Below are positions 28,171 through 36,800 of a stretch of DNA of 55,232 bases, piece by piece (within the stretch, counting starts at the first letter, position 1; each line of letters starts with the position of its first letter). The stretch is from Paludibacteraceae bacterium. GTDB lineage: Bacteria > Bacteroidota > Bacteroidia > Bacteroidales > Paludibacteraceae. Made by a program: the position numbers and the translations under genes. The notes beneath the pieces are model-generated. The model worked only from the letters and a program-made list of their open reading frames with translations. It ran no database searches and was not told the origin of the DNA. The stretch lies in NCBI GenBank assembly GCA_017962085.1, contig JAGCWA010000010.1, positions 1 to 55,232 of the forward strand. Direction: 5' to 3'.

Positions 28171-29721
28171 ATGAAAAGAGCAATATTAATACTTTGGATG
28201 ACCCTGACACCCATCATGGCTGTCACAGCCCAAGAGGCGAAAGTGGACTCCACTGCTGTTGAGGAGACAATCGTCGAGGAGACAGCCCCACAATATTTCT
28301 TGGATCATCACCTAAACTTCAACCTGGGAGGTGGCCTGCACACCATGATAAGCGATCCTCTCTACGGCCACTGGGAGAAAGGCTTCGGCGGAATGTTCGA
28401 GGCCAGATACGAACTTGTTCCAAAAGTAGTGGGTTTCGGCACAGGTCTGAAACTTACACTAAGGAACTCGGCCACCACAAGCAATTGCAAGGAGGTCAAC
28501 GCCAAATACGTATCAACAGCAGAAGGAAAGTGGAATGGAAACGGACAAGAAGCGAAATCCTACACCTCCGAATTCAAGGATTGGCATGAGAAAGAGAACA
28601 TGATGGCCATCGAGATTCCTGCTCAATTTGTCATCTCGACAGGATTCACCAAACCATGCAGCTTCCATGCCGCAATCGGTGCTTCCCTCTCCCTCCCTAT
28701 CGCCGGCAAATACAAACCAACTGATGGATATTACAACAACGCTATCCTTTTCGAACAAACAGATTACTTCATGGACAAATTGAAAGACCATGATGATGTG
28801 GGCGAACATATGGCAGACGATGTCGAGAAGGGAAAAATAAAATATGGTTTGGGTGTGAATGCGATAGCCGACCTTGGCATGCTTAAAAAGTTGACCAACG
28901 AATGTGCGCTTTACTTCGGCCTCTATGGCAGCTACGGCGTGCTCAACGTATGCAAGAAAAATGAATCAAACCTCTACAATGCGCAAGAGCATAAGTACGT
29001 CGGCCTATATTCCAGCAACCAAGTCTCCAAAATCACACCAATCGAAGCGGGTGTGAAAATCGGTGTCTACCTCTCATTCCATGACACGCAAAGAGAGATA
29101 AACGAGGTCAACAAAATTCAGGACGAACGTGTGAGAAGCGAGGCGGAAGCCGCCGCTGCCAAACGTGCCGCCAAGACCGAGGATAAAGGAAGCAAGGCTG
29201 AACCTGCCAACGACAAAAACAAGACCAAGCCTCAGGAAAACAAAAACACAGAGCAACAAACCTCTGCAGCCGACGAATCCTTACGGAAGGAAGCCATAGC
29301 GGCTTTGAGGGAGATCAAGAATGCGGCTAAATATGCGAACGTCAACGCTTCCCCACTCTTCCCGAAAGAGGCTGACGAACACTTCCTGACCGTACGCAAG
29401 TATCTGGAGGCAAATCCTGAGGCGAAGATCATCATCACGGGCCACACCGACAATTCAGGCACACCTGCCAAGAATATCGTGAACGGTCAACACCGTGCGG
29501 AAGCGTTCAAGAACGCTCTCGTGAGAAAGAACATTCCTCGGAACCGTATCGGTTGCGTAAGCAAGGGTGAAACCGAGCCTATCGCTTCCAACGACACGCC
29601 GGAAGGACGCGAACAGAACAGACGTGTGGAACTGGATCTCGTAGACTCAGGCGCCTCTTCGACAAACGACACAAGCATCGAAGAAGACTCCGAAGAGGAA
29701 CTCAGAATCGGTGGGGAATAA
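28171..29721 (+). CDS. OmpA-family protein: outer-membrane barrel plus peptidoglycan-binding domain
   Basis: A 516-residue protein. A signal peptide (about residues 1-20, ending VTAQ) precedes about 280 residues of beta strands that suit an outer-membrane barrel. Next comes a charged Ala/Lys/Glu linker (about 310-365) that may be helical. About 400-500 is an OmpA C-terminal domain with IIITGHTDNSGTPAKN and EQNRRVELDL, the residues that bind the diaminopimelate of peptidoglycan. It anchors the outer membrane to the wall. Its position 21 bp after the giant repeat protein suggests a partner or docking role, which is inference. A terminator follows. Confidence 0.88.
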   Translation: MKRAILILWMTLTPIMAVTAQEAKVDSTAVEETIVEETAPQYFLDHHLNFNLGGGLHTMISDPLYGHWEKGFGGMFEARYELVPKVVGFGTGLKLTLRNSATTSNCKEVNAKYVSTAEGKWNGNGQEAKSYTSEFKDWHEKENMMAIEIPAQFVISTGFTKPCSFHAAIGASLSLPIAGKYKPTDGYYNNAILFEQTDYFMDKLKDHDDVGEHMADDVEKGKIKYGLGVNAIADLGMLKKLTNECALYFGLYGSYGVLNVCKKNESNLYNAQEHKYVGLYSSNQVSKITPIEAGVKIGVYLSFHDTQREINEVNKIQDERVRSEAEAAAAKRAAKTEDKGSKAEPANDKNKTKPQENKNTEQQTSAADESLRKEAIAALREIKNAAKYANVNASPLFPKEADEHFLTVRKYLEANPEAKIIITGHTDNSGTPAKNIVNGQHRAEAFKNALVRKNIPRNRIGCVSKGETEPIASNDTPEGREQNRRVELDLVDSGASSTNDTSIEEDSEEELRIGGE

Positions 29722-29745
29722 ACAAGACAGACACTGAACACAAAA

Positions 29746-29779
29746 AAGGGAGACACCGTCGGATGCCTCCCTTCTTTTT
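29746..29779 (+). terminator. Terminator after the OmpA-family gene
   Basis: AAGGGAG (29746-29752) pairs perfectly with CTCCCTT (29767-29773), followed by CTTTTT, 25 bp after the stop. Confidence 0.85.
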
Positions 29780-29804
29780 AGACGCTAAACTTTAGACATT
29801 AGCC

Positions 29805-29839
29805 CTCTAACTCTAAACTCTTAACTCTTAACTCTTAAT
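29805..29839. repeat. Short tandem repeat CTCTTAA at the end of the phosphoesterase gene
   Basis: Five consecutive units of CTCTAA(A)/CTCTTAA. The stop codon of the minus-strand phosphoesterase (29835-29837) falls inside the last unit, so unit number changes would move or extend the downstream region but hardly the protein. Confidence 0.75.
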
Positions 29840-30845
29840 CAACTCCCTTCAGTTCGATCACCGTGATCTCCGCATCCACACCGACACGGGCAGGGAATGT
29901 ACACCCTAATCCAACATTCACATACAACGACTGCACGCCATGCTCTCCCTCGACAGAATACAAGCCTGCATGTTCAGGGAACATACGGGAGGCCGGAGTC
30001 CAACCGAATAGATTGATCTGCGCGTCATGCGTATGGCCGGAAAGCGTCAAAGGAATATCCGTTTGAGGCAATACCTCCGCCCTCCAATGGGTAGGATCAT
30101 GGGTCAGAAGAACCTGAAAACCGGTAGCACCATACCTAGCCTTGGACAACACACCGTATGCCACGGAATGGAAGCCCTGGTTAGAACAGGAATGGTTGTC
30201 CACCCCCAACACGCACAATGTGTCCTGCTCCCTCACAATCAGCCTATTCTCATTGCGCAACAATTGCCAACCAAGCTCCTCCCGCATATACTTCGCCAGC
30301 TCCTCGACCGCCCGCATCCGTGCGACATTGTTTGCGAAATCACGACGATAAATCAGGAAATCATGGTTGCCCAACACAGCCATCACCCCATCCTTCGCCT
30401 TCATGTTTTTCAGCACGGACGTGAAAGGTTCGGCCTCCTCCTTGCCTATCGTCACCAAATCACCCGTGAAACATATCAGATCAGGATGTTGCGCATTCAC
30501 GCTGTCCACAAAACGTTCCAAGGCCTTCGGTCTGTCGTTAAACGTGGAGAGATGCAAGTCGGATATATGCACAATACGATAGCCGTCAAAGGCAGCAGGC
30601 ACCTCAGCATGGGAGAATTCCACCCTGTTGACATCCAGCCTGAAACGACCGAAGAAATAGCCGTAAGCCAAGATGACCCAAGATACCACGACCAAACCGA
30701 TGGCCGTCCATTTCCAAGGAGTATACGATACGGAAAAATGGAAACACTTACTCAATAGCCACGTCACACCCCACAATAGATGGACGGAAAGCAACAGAAT
30801 CAATGCCAAAAGGATTGGCGCCAGCAAAACGAATTTCAAAGACAT
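29835..30845 (-). CDS. Membrane-anchored metallophosphoesterase
   Basis: A 336-residue protein from ATG 30845. Two N-terminal hydrophobic segments (about 3-28 and 46-66) anchor it in the inner membrane. The calcineurin-like metal-binding motifs follow in order: ISDLHLS, FTGDLVTIG, LGNHDF, LTHDPTHW and LSGHTHDAQ. This matches the YkuE/YaeI-like branch, some members of which act in lipid or envelope metabolism; the substrate is not known here. A longer frame to 31022 exists, but its N-terminus lies upstream of a good promoter (30869-30899) and is not protein-like, so I reject it. Confidence 0.9.
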   Translation of the reverse strand: MSLKFVLLAPILLALILLLSVHLLWGVTWLLSKCFHFSVSYTPWKWTAIGLVVVSWVILAYGYFFGRFRLDVNRVEFSHAEVPAAFDGYRIVHISDLHLSTFNDRPKALERFVDSVNAQHPDLICFTGDLVTIGKEEAEPFTSVLKNMKAKDGVMAVLGNHDFLIYRRDFANNVARMRAVEELAKYMREELGWQLLRNENRLIVREQDTLCVLGVDNHSCSNQGFHSVAYGVLSKARYGATGFQVLLTHDPTHWRAEVLPQTDIPLTLSGHTHDAQINLFGWTPASRMFPEHAGLYSVEGEHGVQSLYVNVGLGCTFPARVGVDAEITVIELKGVD

Positions 30846-30868
30846 ATTTCTATAAATTTTCAAAGCCC

Positions 30869-30899
30869 CAAAAATAATAAAATTACATGGGGGACACAA
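30869..30899 (-). promoter_or_regulatory. Promoter of the metallophosphoesterase gene
   Basis: On the minus strand TTG (30899-30897), 20 bases, then TATTTTTG (30876-30869). It places the transcript start about 17 bp upstream of ATG 30845 and supports that start codon. Confidence 0.6.
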
Positions 30900-30993
30900 C
30901 TGAGGGGGACAATTCCTCCAGACACTCACCTCCCTGCCTTGACGATTAGGGTGAATTAGTCCCTCTTTTTTAGACAGAACGAAAATAAATGTA

Positions 30994-31001
30994 TATATTT
31001 G
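30994..31001 (+). promoter_or_regulatory. -7 element of the gene at 31052
   Basis: TATATTTG, 50 bp before the ATG. A T-rich stretch about 22 bp upstream may serve as a weak -33 box. Confidence 0.55.
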
Positions 31002-31051
31002 TATTGTTATAGTAGATAACAAGTATAATTTTCAGTGTCAAATATCCTATC

Positions 31052-31981
31052 ATGAGCAGAAAAACATTATTGGTCTGCATGTGTTTACTGACAGCGGCCA
31101 CAACATTCGCAGAGGAAATCACATTAAAACCCAACTGGAAGGCTGGCGAATCGAAGGAATACTCCTTGGTTCAATACGAGGACACCTCCAAGACAAACAG
31201 CATAGACGTAAGCGTTAAAATATTGGAGGACAAAGAGAATTACAAGATTTCATGCACCTACACCAACGAACAGGACTACACCGGCATGGGAGAGATGGCG
31301 AAAGCTCTCCTCGGGAAAGAATTATACGATAAAATCTCCCAATTCGTCCCTATATACACCGCCTCCAAAGAGGGGGAAATACTCTCTGTGGTCAATTTCA
31401 ATGATTACCGCAAAATCCTCGAAGTGCCAGAAGATACTACCGACAGGCTCGCAGGAAAGATAAATGGACTCATGACCACCATCCTCAAGAGCATGATCGC
31501 AGCCGATGAGAAGGGCTTTTTGGACCTGAACATGAAAGAGATTTGTGCCATGCACAAATATTTCGGGAAAACATACGACACGAAAAAGGAGACAAAAGGG
31601 ACAACCAACATCACCTACAGCACCATGAATCTGAAGGATGCAAAATCTATCACCCAAGTGAGCAAATCGAACGACATAATAACCCTCACCACCACCACCA
31701 AACTCCCCGAGAAGGAGTGCCTCAACGCCATAACCCAATGGATGCGGAACTATATGGCCGAAGTGGCGAAGGAGACTGGCACATCTCCAGACGATCCAAA
31801 GGTCAAGAAGCAGATTGACAACGCAATCAAAGAATTCAAAAATGGCAAAATAACAGCGGAGTCCCAGGAGACCGCCTCATTCGACGCAAAAACGGGATGG
31901 ATGATTTCCTACAAATGCGTCCAGACACTGAGGTCGAAGGAGGGCAACAAGTCAGAGACGCTAATCGTCGAAACAAAATGA
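31052..31981 (+). CDS. Exported protein of unknown function
   Basis: A 309-residue protein with a clear signal peptide (cleavage after TTFA, about residue 20). The mature part is rich in Lys, Thr and Glu and looks mostly beta with some amphipathic helix (about 235-265, MAEVAKETGTSPDDPKVKKQ). I do not recognise a named family with confidence. The fold hints (KPNWKAGESKEYSLVQ at the start, a YSLxQ...KILED pattern) recall periplasmic beta-sheet proteins of Bacteroidota that are annotated only as hypothetical. It is divergent from the phosphoesterase. The GH5 gene starts 77 bp downstream on the same strand, possibly co-transcribed. Confidence 0.7.
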   Translation: MSRKTLLVCMCLLTAATTFAEEITLKPNWKAGESKEYSLVQYEDTSKTNSIDVSVKILEDKENYKISCTYTNEQDYTGMGEMAKALLGKELYDKISQFVPIYTASKEGEILSVVNFNDYRKILEVPEDTTDRLAGKINGLMTTILKSMIAADEKGFLDLNMKEICAMHKYFGKTYDTKKETKGTTNITYSTMNLKDAKSITQVSKSNDIITLTTTTKLPEKECLNAITQWMRNYMAEVAKETGTSPDDPKVKKQIDNAIKEFKNGKITAESQETASFDAKTGWMISYKCVQTLRSKEGNKSETLIVETK

Positions 31982-32058
31982 CCATCATCGGGGAAGAGAC
32001 TCCCCGATCGGTACGCCACACCACTATAACGTCATAAATAAACAAATTATATAATCTT

Positions 32059-33210
32059 ATGAAAACACGTATCCTATGCATCGCTGCACTAACGTTAGCA
32101 CTCATGTCATGCAACAAACCTGCAGAGCAAAAACAAAATTTGAACGAAGAGAAGATATGCGAGGCTAAAAAAAGCGCATACGCAACCTTGTACCTCCAAA
32201 ACGGTGTGAACATAAGCCACTGGCTATCACAATCATCCGACAGAGGGGAAGTGAGAGCCAACAAAATCACGAAGGCGGACTTCGACTCCATCGCCGCCAT
32301 GGGCTTCGACTTCATACGCCTTGCCGTAGACGAGGAGCAATTGTACGACGAGGCCATGAACAGAGACTCCAGCGCATTCGCCTTGATGCACAATGCCATC
32401 AACTGGGCGTTGGATAACTGCTTGAACGTTGTCGTAGACCTCCATATCGTACGTTCCCACCACTTCAACAACGAGAACGGACATCCGAACACCCTCTTCC
32501 AAGATCCTAAAGAGCAAGAGAAGATCGTCAATATCTGGAAAGATCTCCAAAAAGATCTGAACCAATATCCGAACGATCGCTTGGCCTACGAGTTGATGAA
32601 CGAGCCTGTCGCCCCTACTTGCGAGGATTGGAACAAATTAGTGGAGATGATGGTGAACGGTATCAGAGAGACGGAGAAAGAGAGAACCATCATATTCGGT
32701 TCAAACCGTTGGCAAATCCCTCAGACGTTCGATTCGCTCCGTGTGCCTGAAAACGACAAGTACATCATGTTGAGCTATCACTTCTACGAGCCTAGCTTGG
32801 TAACGCACCACCAAGCGCCTTGGACCGACTACGCTTTCTATGCGGGCAAAGTCAACTACCCAGGCATCCAAGTGACGGACTCCCTCGCTTTGGACTCCCT
32901 CACGCAGAAACAGAAGGACAAGATCGCCTCTATGAACGGAGAATACAACAAAGAGATCATGTACGAGCACATGAAGCTCGCCATCGACAAGGCGGACTCG
33001 CTCGGTCTGCAACTCTACTGCGGAGAGTTCGGCGCATACCCATTCTTCGTGGACAAAGATGTTCGTTTGCGCTGGTACAAGGACATTTGCAGCATCTTCA
33101 AGGAGCATAACATCGCTAATTGCCACTGGTGCTACAAGGGTGATTTCCCTATCGTGAACGAAGATGGTTCAGCCAATGAATTGCCAGCCATCATCATCGG
33201 AAAGGAATAA
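32059..33210 (+). CDS. Glycoside hydrolase family 5 lipoprotein (endoglucanase-like)
   Basis: A 383-residue protein. A lipoprotein signal peptide ends at LMSC with lipidated C18, so the enzyme is membrane-anchored, periplasmic or at the surface. The GH5 TIM barrel is recognised by NGVNISHW at the barrel start, VVDLHIVR, ELMNEP with acid/base E182, YHFYEP, and CGEFGAY with nucleophile E323. Cellulase, mannanase and other beta-glycanase activities occur in the family; the substrate is not determined. No SusC/SusD pair is nearby, so it is not in a typical polysaccharide utilisation locus. A strong terminator follows. Confidence 0.92.
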   Translation: MKTRILCIAALTLALMSCNKPAEQKQNLNEEKICEAKKSAYATLYLQNGVNISHWLSQSSDRGEVRANKITKADFDSIAAMGFDFIRLAVDEEQLYDEAMNRDSSAFALMHNAINWALDNCLNVVVDLHIVRSHHFNNENGHPNTLFQDPKEQEKIVNIWKDLQKDLNQYPNDRLAYELMNEPVAPTCEDWNKLVEMMVNGIRETEKERTIIFGSNRWQIPQTFDSLRVPENDKYIMLSYHFYEPSLVTHHQAPWTDYAFYAGKVNYPGIQVTDSLALDSLTQKQKDKIASMNGEYNKEIMYEHMKLAIDKADSLGLQLYCGEFGAYPFFVDKDVRLRWYKDICSIFKEHNIANCHWCYKGDFPIVNEDGSANELPAIIIGKE

Positions 33211-33232
33211 GACTACGATCATAATACACAAA

Positions 33233-33274
33233 AAATAGAGGGATGCCACTCATGTGACATCCCTCTATTTTTTT
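33233..33274 (+). terminator. Terminator after the GH5 gene
   Basis: A perfect 13-bp stem, AAATAGAGGGATG with CATCCCTCTATTT, followed by TTTT. It can also work on the minus strand for the DUF3127 gene, since A residues precede the stem. Confidence 0.92.
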
Positions 33275-33334
33275 CAGGAACCAGAGAAGGGAACACCTAC
33301 AAAGTTTAGGGACAGCCCTCTCTCCTACTATATG

Positions 33335-33736
33335 TTAGAACGGAAGCTGATCCGCCTCGTTCTCCTGAGATGCGTTAGACTGTGCGTCGAACGTAGGCAC
33401 GTTAGGCATACCGCCCGGCATAGCAGGCTGTGCGGGAGGAACTGGCTGTGACGCCTGGGAACCGGCAGGAGTAACCCTCCAAGCACGGATATCGTTGAAC
33501 CAACGGCCTTGCCACTCACGGCAGTCAATGTCCACACTGACCGTATAAAACTGTCCCTCTTGAATATTGAACTCATTAATCTTCTGCTCGCCCCAAACAT
33601 TGAAACACATGCGACGAGGATATTGGGCGTTCGATGTATCATGCTCCATCACATACTCTTGGCTCATCCATGGCCCATTCTTGCCCTCTCCTGTACGCTT
33701 AGGCAAAACTGCAATAATTCTACCAGTAAAATCCAT
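33335..33736 (-). CDS. DUF3127 protein with SSB-like C-terminal tail
   Basis: A 133-residue protein. Residues 1-88 (MDFTGRIIAVLP ... EWQGRWFNDIRAWRV) match DUF3127, a small beta-barrel family of Bacteroidota that resembles an OB fold. Residues 89-125 form a Pro/Gln/Ala-rich flexible linker. The last residues NEADQLPF are acidic and end in PF, like the protein-interaction tip of single-stranded DNA-binding proteins. OB fold, linker and acidic PF tip together suggest an SSB-related nucleic-acid protein; this is inference. It is transcribed convergently to GH5 and appears monocistronic. Confidence 0.85.
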   Translation of the reverse strand: MDFTGRIIAVLPKRTGEGKNGPWMSQEYVMEHDTSNAQYPRRMCFNVWGEQKINEFNIQEGQFYTVSVDIDCREWQGRWFNDIRAWRVTPAGSQASQPVPPAQPAMPGGMPNVPTFDAQSNASQENEADQLPF

Positions 33737-33878
33737 TGTTATAACTCATTAAAATAAAAGGGTCATGATAGCCCCCCGAAAATATTTTTCACCAAAATAC
33801 AAAAACTTTACGGACGAAAAGAATTTTTGCGCACCTAAAATACATTTCCCAATTAGGTTATTTATCCAAAAAAATAAT

Positions 33879-33886
33879 TATCTTTG
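33879..33886 (+). promoter_or_regulatory. -7 element of the lipoprotein-DUF5723 cluster
   Basis: TATCTTTG, 22 bp upstream of the ATG at 33909. No clear -33 box. It may drive all four genes to 37796. Confidence 0.6.
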
Positions 33887-33908
33887 TTAAAATAAAAAAC
33901 GCACAGAT

Positions 33909-34652
33909 ATGAGAAAAATCAAATTTTTATCCGTCACGTTAGGAATTCTCGCCATATTCTGTGGATATCCTTCATGCACTGTTGAAGACTTGGACTTGGA
34001 CAAACTTGATACAGACAGTCTATACTTGCAAACGGCTTTGGATGTCCCAGTCGCCCAAGTGAGCGCCAACATCAAGGAAATTGTAAAACATAAGAAGAGC
34101 AAAGGAATTATCATCACTCCCGACACCACCTTCACCATTACGGATGAACTAAGGAAGAACGTGAAACTCCCCATCGTGATCTTAAAAGGAACATACGTCG
34201 AGGAGAAAGACTCTTTCACCGGACTCCGTTTCTACAACAAAGTGGGAGAAGGACGGGCGATAGAACATGTGGAACAATGCATCCTTAAAATCGAAGTGGA
34301 TAATGGCATGCCATTGGACATCTACTACAAACTCACCTTCTACCACAAAGACACCATCAATAACACATTGGAAGAAATAACGGAGCTGCGAAAAGAACAA
34401 TCATTTACCGCAAATCCCGCAAAACTCAACGAGTCGAACCACACAACCTCGAACAATACGATTACTAAGCACAAAATAACCTACGACAAATCTTTCATGC
34501 CGTCGCTGGAACTGATAGACCAGATCAACGTCGAGTATAAATTCTCGTTGGAGGAATACGACCAAACCATCCTGACCGACAAAAACATGATGAAGATGAA
34601 AATAGCATGTTTCTTCAAAGGCGGCATCTTAATTAACGAATATGATTTCTAA
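33909..34652 (+). CDS. Predicted surface lipoprotein of unknown function
   Basis: A 247-residue protein. A hydrophobic leader ends at GYPSC, a loose lipobox, and the mature N-terminus CTVEDLDLDKLD is acid-rich, as in the export signals of surface lipoproteins of Bacteroidota. The rest looks beta-rich and has no named domain that I recognise. The DUF5723 barrel gene begins 13 bp after its stop (or overlaps it, if an earlier start is used). Tight coupling suggests the two proteins work together in the outer membrane. Confidence 0.75.
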   Translation: MRKIKFLSVTLGILAIFCGYPSCTVEDLDLDKLDTDSLYLQTALDVPVAQVSANIKEIVKHKKSKGIIITPDTTFTITDELRKNVKLPIVILKGTYVEEKDSFTGLRFYNKVGEGRAIEHVEQCILKIEVDNGMPLDIYYKLTFYHKDTINNTLEEITELRKEQSFTANPAKLNESNHTTSNNTITKHKITYDKSFMPSLELIDQINVEYKFSLEEYDQTILTDKNMMKMKIACFFKGGILINEYDF

Positions 34653-34665
34653 AACAATGTGCACA

Positions 34666-36075
34666 ATGAAAAAGATATTAGCAGTCCTACTATTCGGCGT
34701 GATTTGTTGCACATTGCATGCGCAAATCTCCAATACGCTCTACTTCGATAAGCAGAACTACCGCCAGCACCACCTCAACCCATCCTTCCAACCTCAAGGG
34801 AAGCTATACGTGGGTGTGCCTCTCGCCTCCACCATCGCTGCAGGAGGTGGCAACACAGACCTTACCCTGACGGACATATTCAAGACAAAGAAGATTAACG
34901 GAGAGCAAAAAACATTGCTCTTCTGCGACAAGAACATCATGGCTACCGACGAATTCCTGGATGCTATCCACGGACGCGAAAAGCTGCACGCCGCATACAA
35001 AATAGACCTGTTCGACGCAGGCTACCGTATCAACGACAAACTCTTCGTAACCTTCGCCGTCAGCAACAAAATGGAATCCTCCATCTCCATACCCAAAGAG
35101 CTCTTCCAATTCTTCTTCGAAGGAATGGAGAACGGAGAGAAATACGATTTCGGAATCGATAAAATAGCCATTTCAGCTACTCTATACAACGAAATCGGAG
35201 CCGGCATCTCCGCAAAGATCGACGAGAACCTCACGTTAGGTGCTAAGGCGAAACTGTTGGTGGGCTACGCAAACGTGAGCTCTAACATCAGGAACCTCCA
35301 CATGAGCGCATGCGAAGATGAATGGCAAGTCTCCGGCAGCGGTAACCTACGCATCACTACCCCTAACATGGAAATCACAACCAGCGAGACGAACAGGGTC
35401 AACGGTCTCAAATCAAATGGCGGGAAAATCACAAAAGCCCAAGGCCATGGATTTTCCATCGATGCGGGCGCCAATTTCCAAGTCACCCCCGAACTGAACC
35501 TCTCCGCCAGCGTGCTGGACCTCGGATTCATCGCATGGACAGGGAACGTACAGGAACTTAACCCTCGTGAACAGTTCAGCTACAAAGGAATCGAATACGA
35601 ATTGGACGAAAATGCCGCAGATGAGAAGTGGTGGAAACCCTACAAAACAAAATTCAAACGAATGCTGAAGAAGAACGAAGACCCGAACAACTACACCACA
35701 TGGCTCCCCATCAAAATGCTTCTGGGTGGCGAATACTCCTTCATGAACGACATGTTTAGCATTGGTGCACTATCCAAAACTTACTTCCAACGTAAGACAA
35801 CAAGGGAAGAATTCGTACTCTCCGCCAACTTCCGCCCTATCGAGCATTTCTCCGGGACATTCACCTACACCTTGTTCGACGGATGGAACAACATCGGTAT
35901 CGGACTGACCGGCAACGCGGGTCCCATCAACCTATACGCCGCCATCGACCATATCCCTCTCAGATATGCCACCATGTCCGGACATAAAATTCCTTGCTAC
36001 GTGCGTGACACAAGAGTAACTTTAGGCATGGGTGTCGTCATCGGATACAAGAAAAACAATAGGTATCATTTCTAA
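34666..36075 (+). CDS. DUF5723 family outer-membrane beta-barrel protein
   Basis: A 469-residue protein. A signal peptide (MKKILAVLLFGVICCTLHAQ) is followed by the DUF5723 pattern: LYFDKQNYRQHHLNPSFQP at the start, then repeated amphipathic strands, ending in an aromatic residue (RYHF). These are features of an outer-membrane barrel. The family is widespread in Bacteroidota and of unknown function. I chose ATG 34666 because the signal peptide begins there; ATG 34642 or 34657 would add 8 or 3 residues and the former overlaps the upstream stop. It is the second gene of a probable four-gene cluster. Confidence 0.85.
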   Translation: MKKILAVLLFGVICCTLHAQISNTLYFDKQNYRQHHLNPSFQPQGKLYVGVPLASTIAAGGGNTDLTLTDIFKTKKINGEQKTLLFCDKNIMATDEFLDAIHGREKLHAAYKIDLFDAGYRINDKLFVTFAVSNKMESSISIPKELFQFFFEGMENGEKYDFGIDKIAISATLYNEIGAGISAKIDENLTLGAKAKLLVGYANVSSNIRNLHMSACEDEWQVSGSGNLRITTPNMEITTSETNRVNGLKSNGGKITKAQGHGFSIDAGANFQVTPELNLSASVLDLGFIAWTGNVQELNPREQFSYKGIEYELDENAADEKWWKPYKTKFKRMLKKNEDPNNYTTWLPIKMLLGGEYSFMNDMFSIGALSKTYFQRKTTREEFVLSANFRPIEHFSGTFTYTLFDGWNNIGIGLTGNAGPINLYAAIDHIPLRYATMSGHKIPCYVRDTRVTLGMGVVIGYKKNNRYHF

Positions 36076-36120
36076 CAGAAAAATAACGCTCTAAACAGTT
36101 CGTATAATTTTTAGAAGACA

Positions 36121-36768
36121 ATGAAAATCAAAATCATCATCATCACAATCCTTTGTGTGATTTTAGGCTTAGGCGCCTTCGGCTATTTCCGCTATTACTA
36201 CGTTTTCGGCGAGGGCGTCAAAAGTGGCGAGTTGAATTACGTGGTGAAGAAGGGGTACATCTTCAAAACCTATGAGGGTAAAATCATCCAAAACGGACTG
36301 AAAAGCGCGCCTGCCAACGGCGGCACCATACAATCCAACGAGTTCATATTCTCCATCGAAGACGAAAACGTGGCGCTGAGACTCATGGAGATGGGCGACC
36401 GAACCGTGGACCTCTACTACAAAGAATACTTCCATACCCTGCCTTGGAGAGGCAATAGCGTCTATGTGGTGGACAGCTTCGTCGTCAAGACCAACGACCT
36501 CGCTAAAGTCAGTGAAATACGCCTGAACAAGAACGAGTTGAACATGTACGTGGGCGACAAGAAGAAACTCAACGCAGCCATTTACCCTGAGGAGTCGAGC
36601 GAACGATTCGGCATCACCTGGAGCTCCGAAAACAACGCTGTGGCTACGGTCTCATCGGACGGTACCATCACCGCCATGGCTGAGGGCGAGACTTCCATCA
36701 TCGCCTCCGCAGGAAACATATCCGCGAAGTGCTTCGTCACTGTCGACGAGAACCGCGAGGAAGAATAA
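36121..36768 (+). CDS. Membrane-anchored protein with Ig-like (BIG2) domain
   Basis: A 215-residue protein. One N-terminal hydrophobic helix (about 4-26) likely anchors it. About 30-125 is a conserved Bacteroidota domain (GEGVKSGELNYVVKKGYIFK TYEG region) that databases sometimes mislabel as 6-phosphogluconate dehydrogenase; nothing here supports that enzyme. About 130-210 is a BIG2 Ig-like domain (EIRLNKNELNMYVGDKKKL ... ATVSSDGTITAMAEGETSI). The join of these two parts is uncommon in my experience. It lies 45 bp downstream of the DUF5723 gene and 32 bp before the next gene. Confidence 0.78.
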   Translation: MKIKIIIITILCVILGLGAFGYFRYYYVFGEGVKSGELNYVVKKGYIFKTYEGKIIQNGLKSAPANGGTIQSNEFIFSIEDENVALRLMEMGDRTVDLYYKEYFHTLPWRGNSVYVVDSFVVKTNDLAKVSEIRLNKNELNMYVGDKKKLNAAIYPEESSERFGITWSSENNAVATVSSDGTITAMAEGETSIIASAGNISAKCFVTVDENREEE

Positions 36769-36800
36769 CGAATCGTAACATAAAAACAATAAGGAACAAT

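Noticed and set aside
30846-31022. N-terminal extension of the metallophosphoesterase
   Set aside because: A good promoter lies inside the extension, and the 59 extra residues precede the natural membrane segment and are not protein-like.
31052-33210. Polysaccharide utilisation locus around the GH5 gene
   Set aside because: No SusC/SusD pair, sensor-regulator or further glycosidase is near; a single GH5 lipoprotein does not make such a locus.
36729-36800. Extended start of the DUF4253 protein
   Set aside because: It would overlap the preceding gene by 40 bp and adds Arg-rich residues before a normal N-terminus at ATG 36801.
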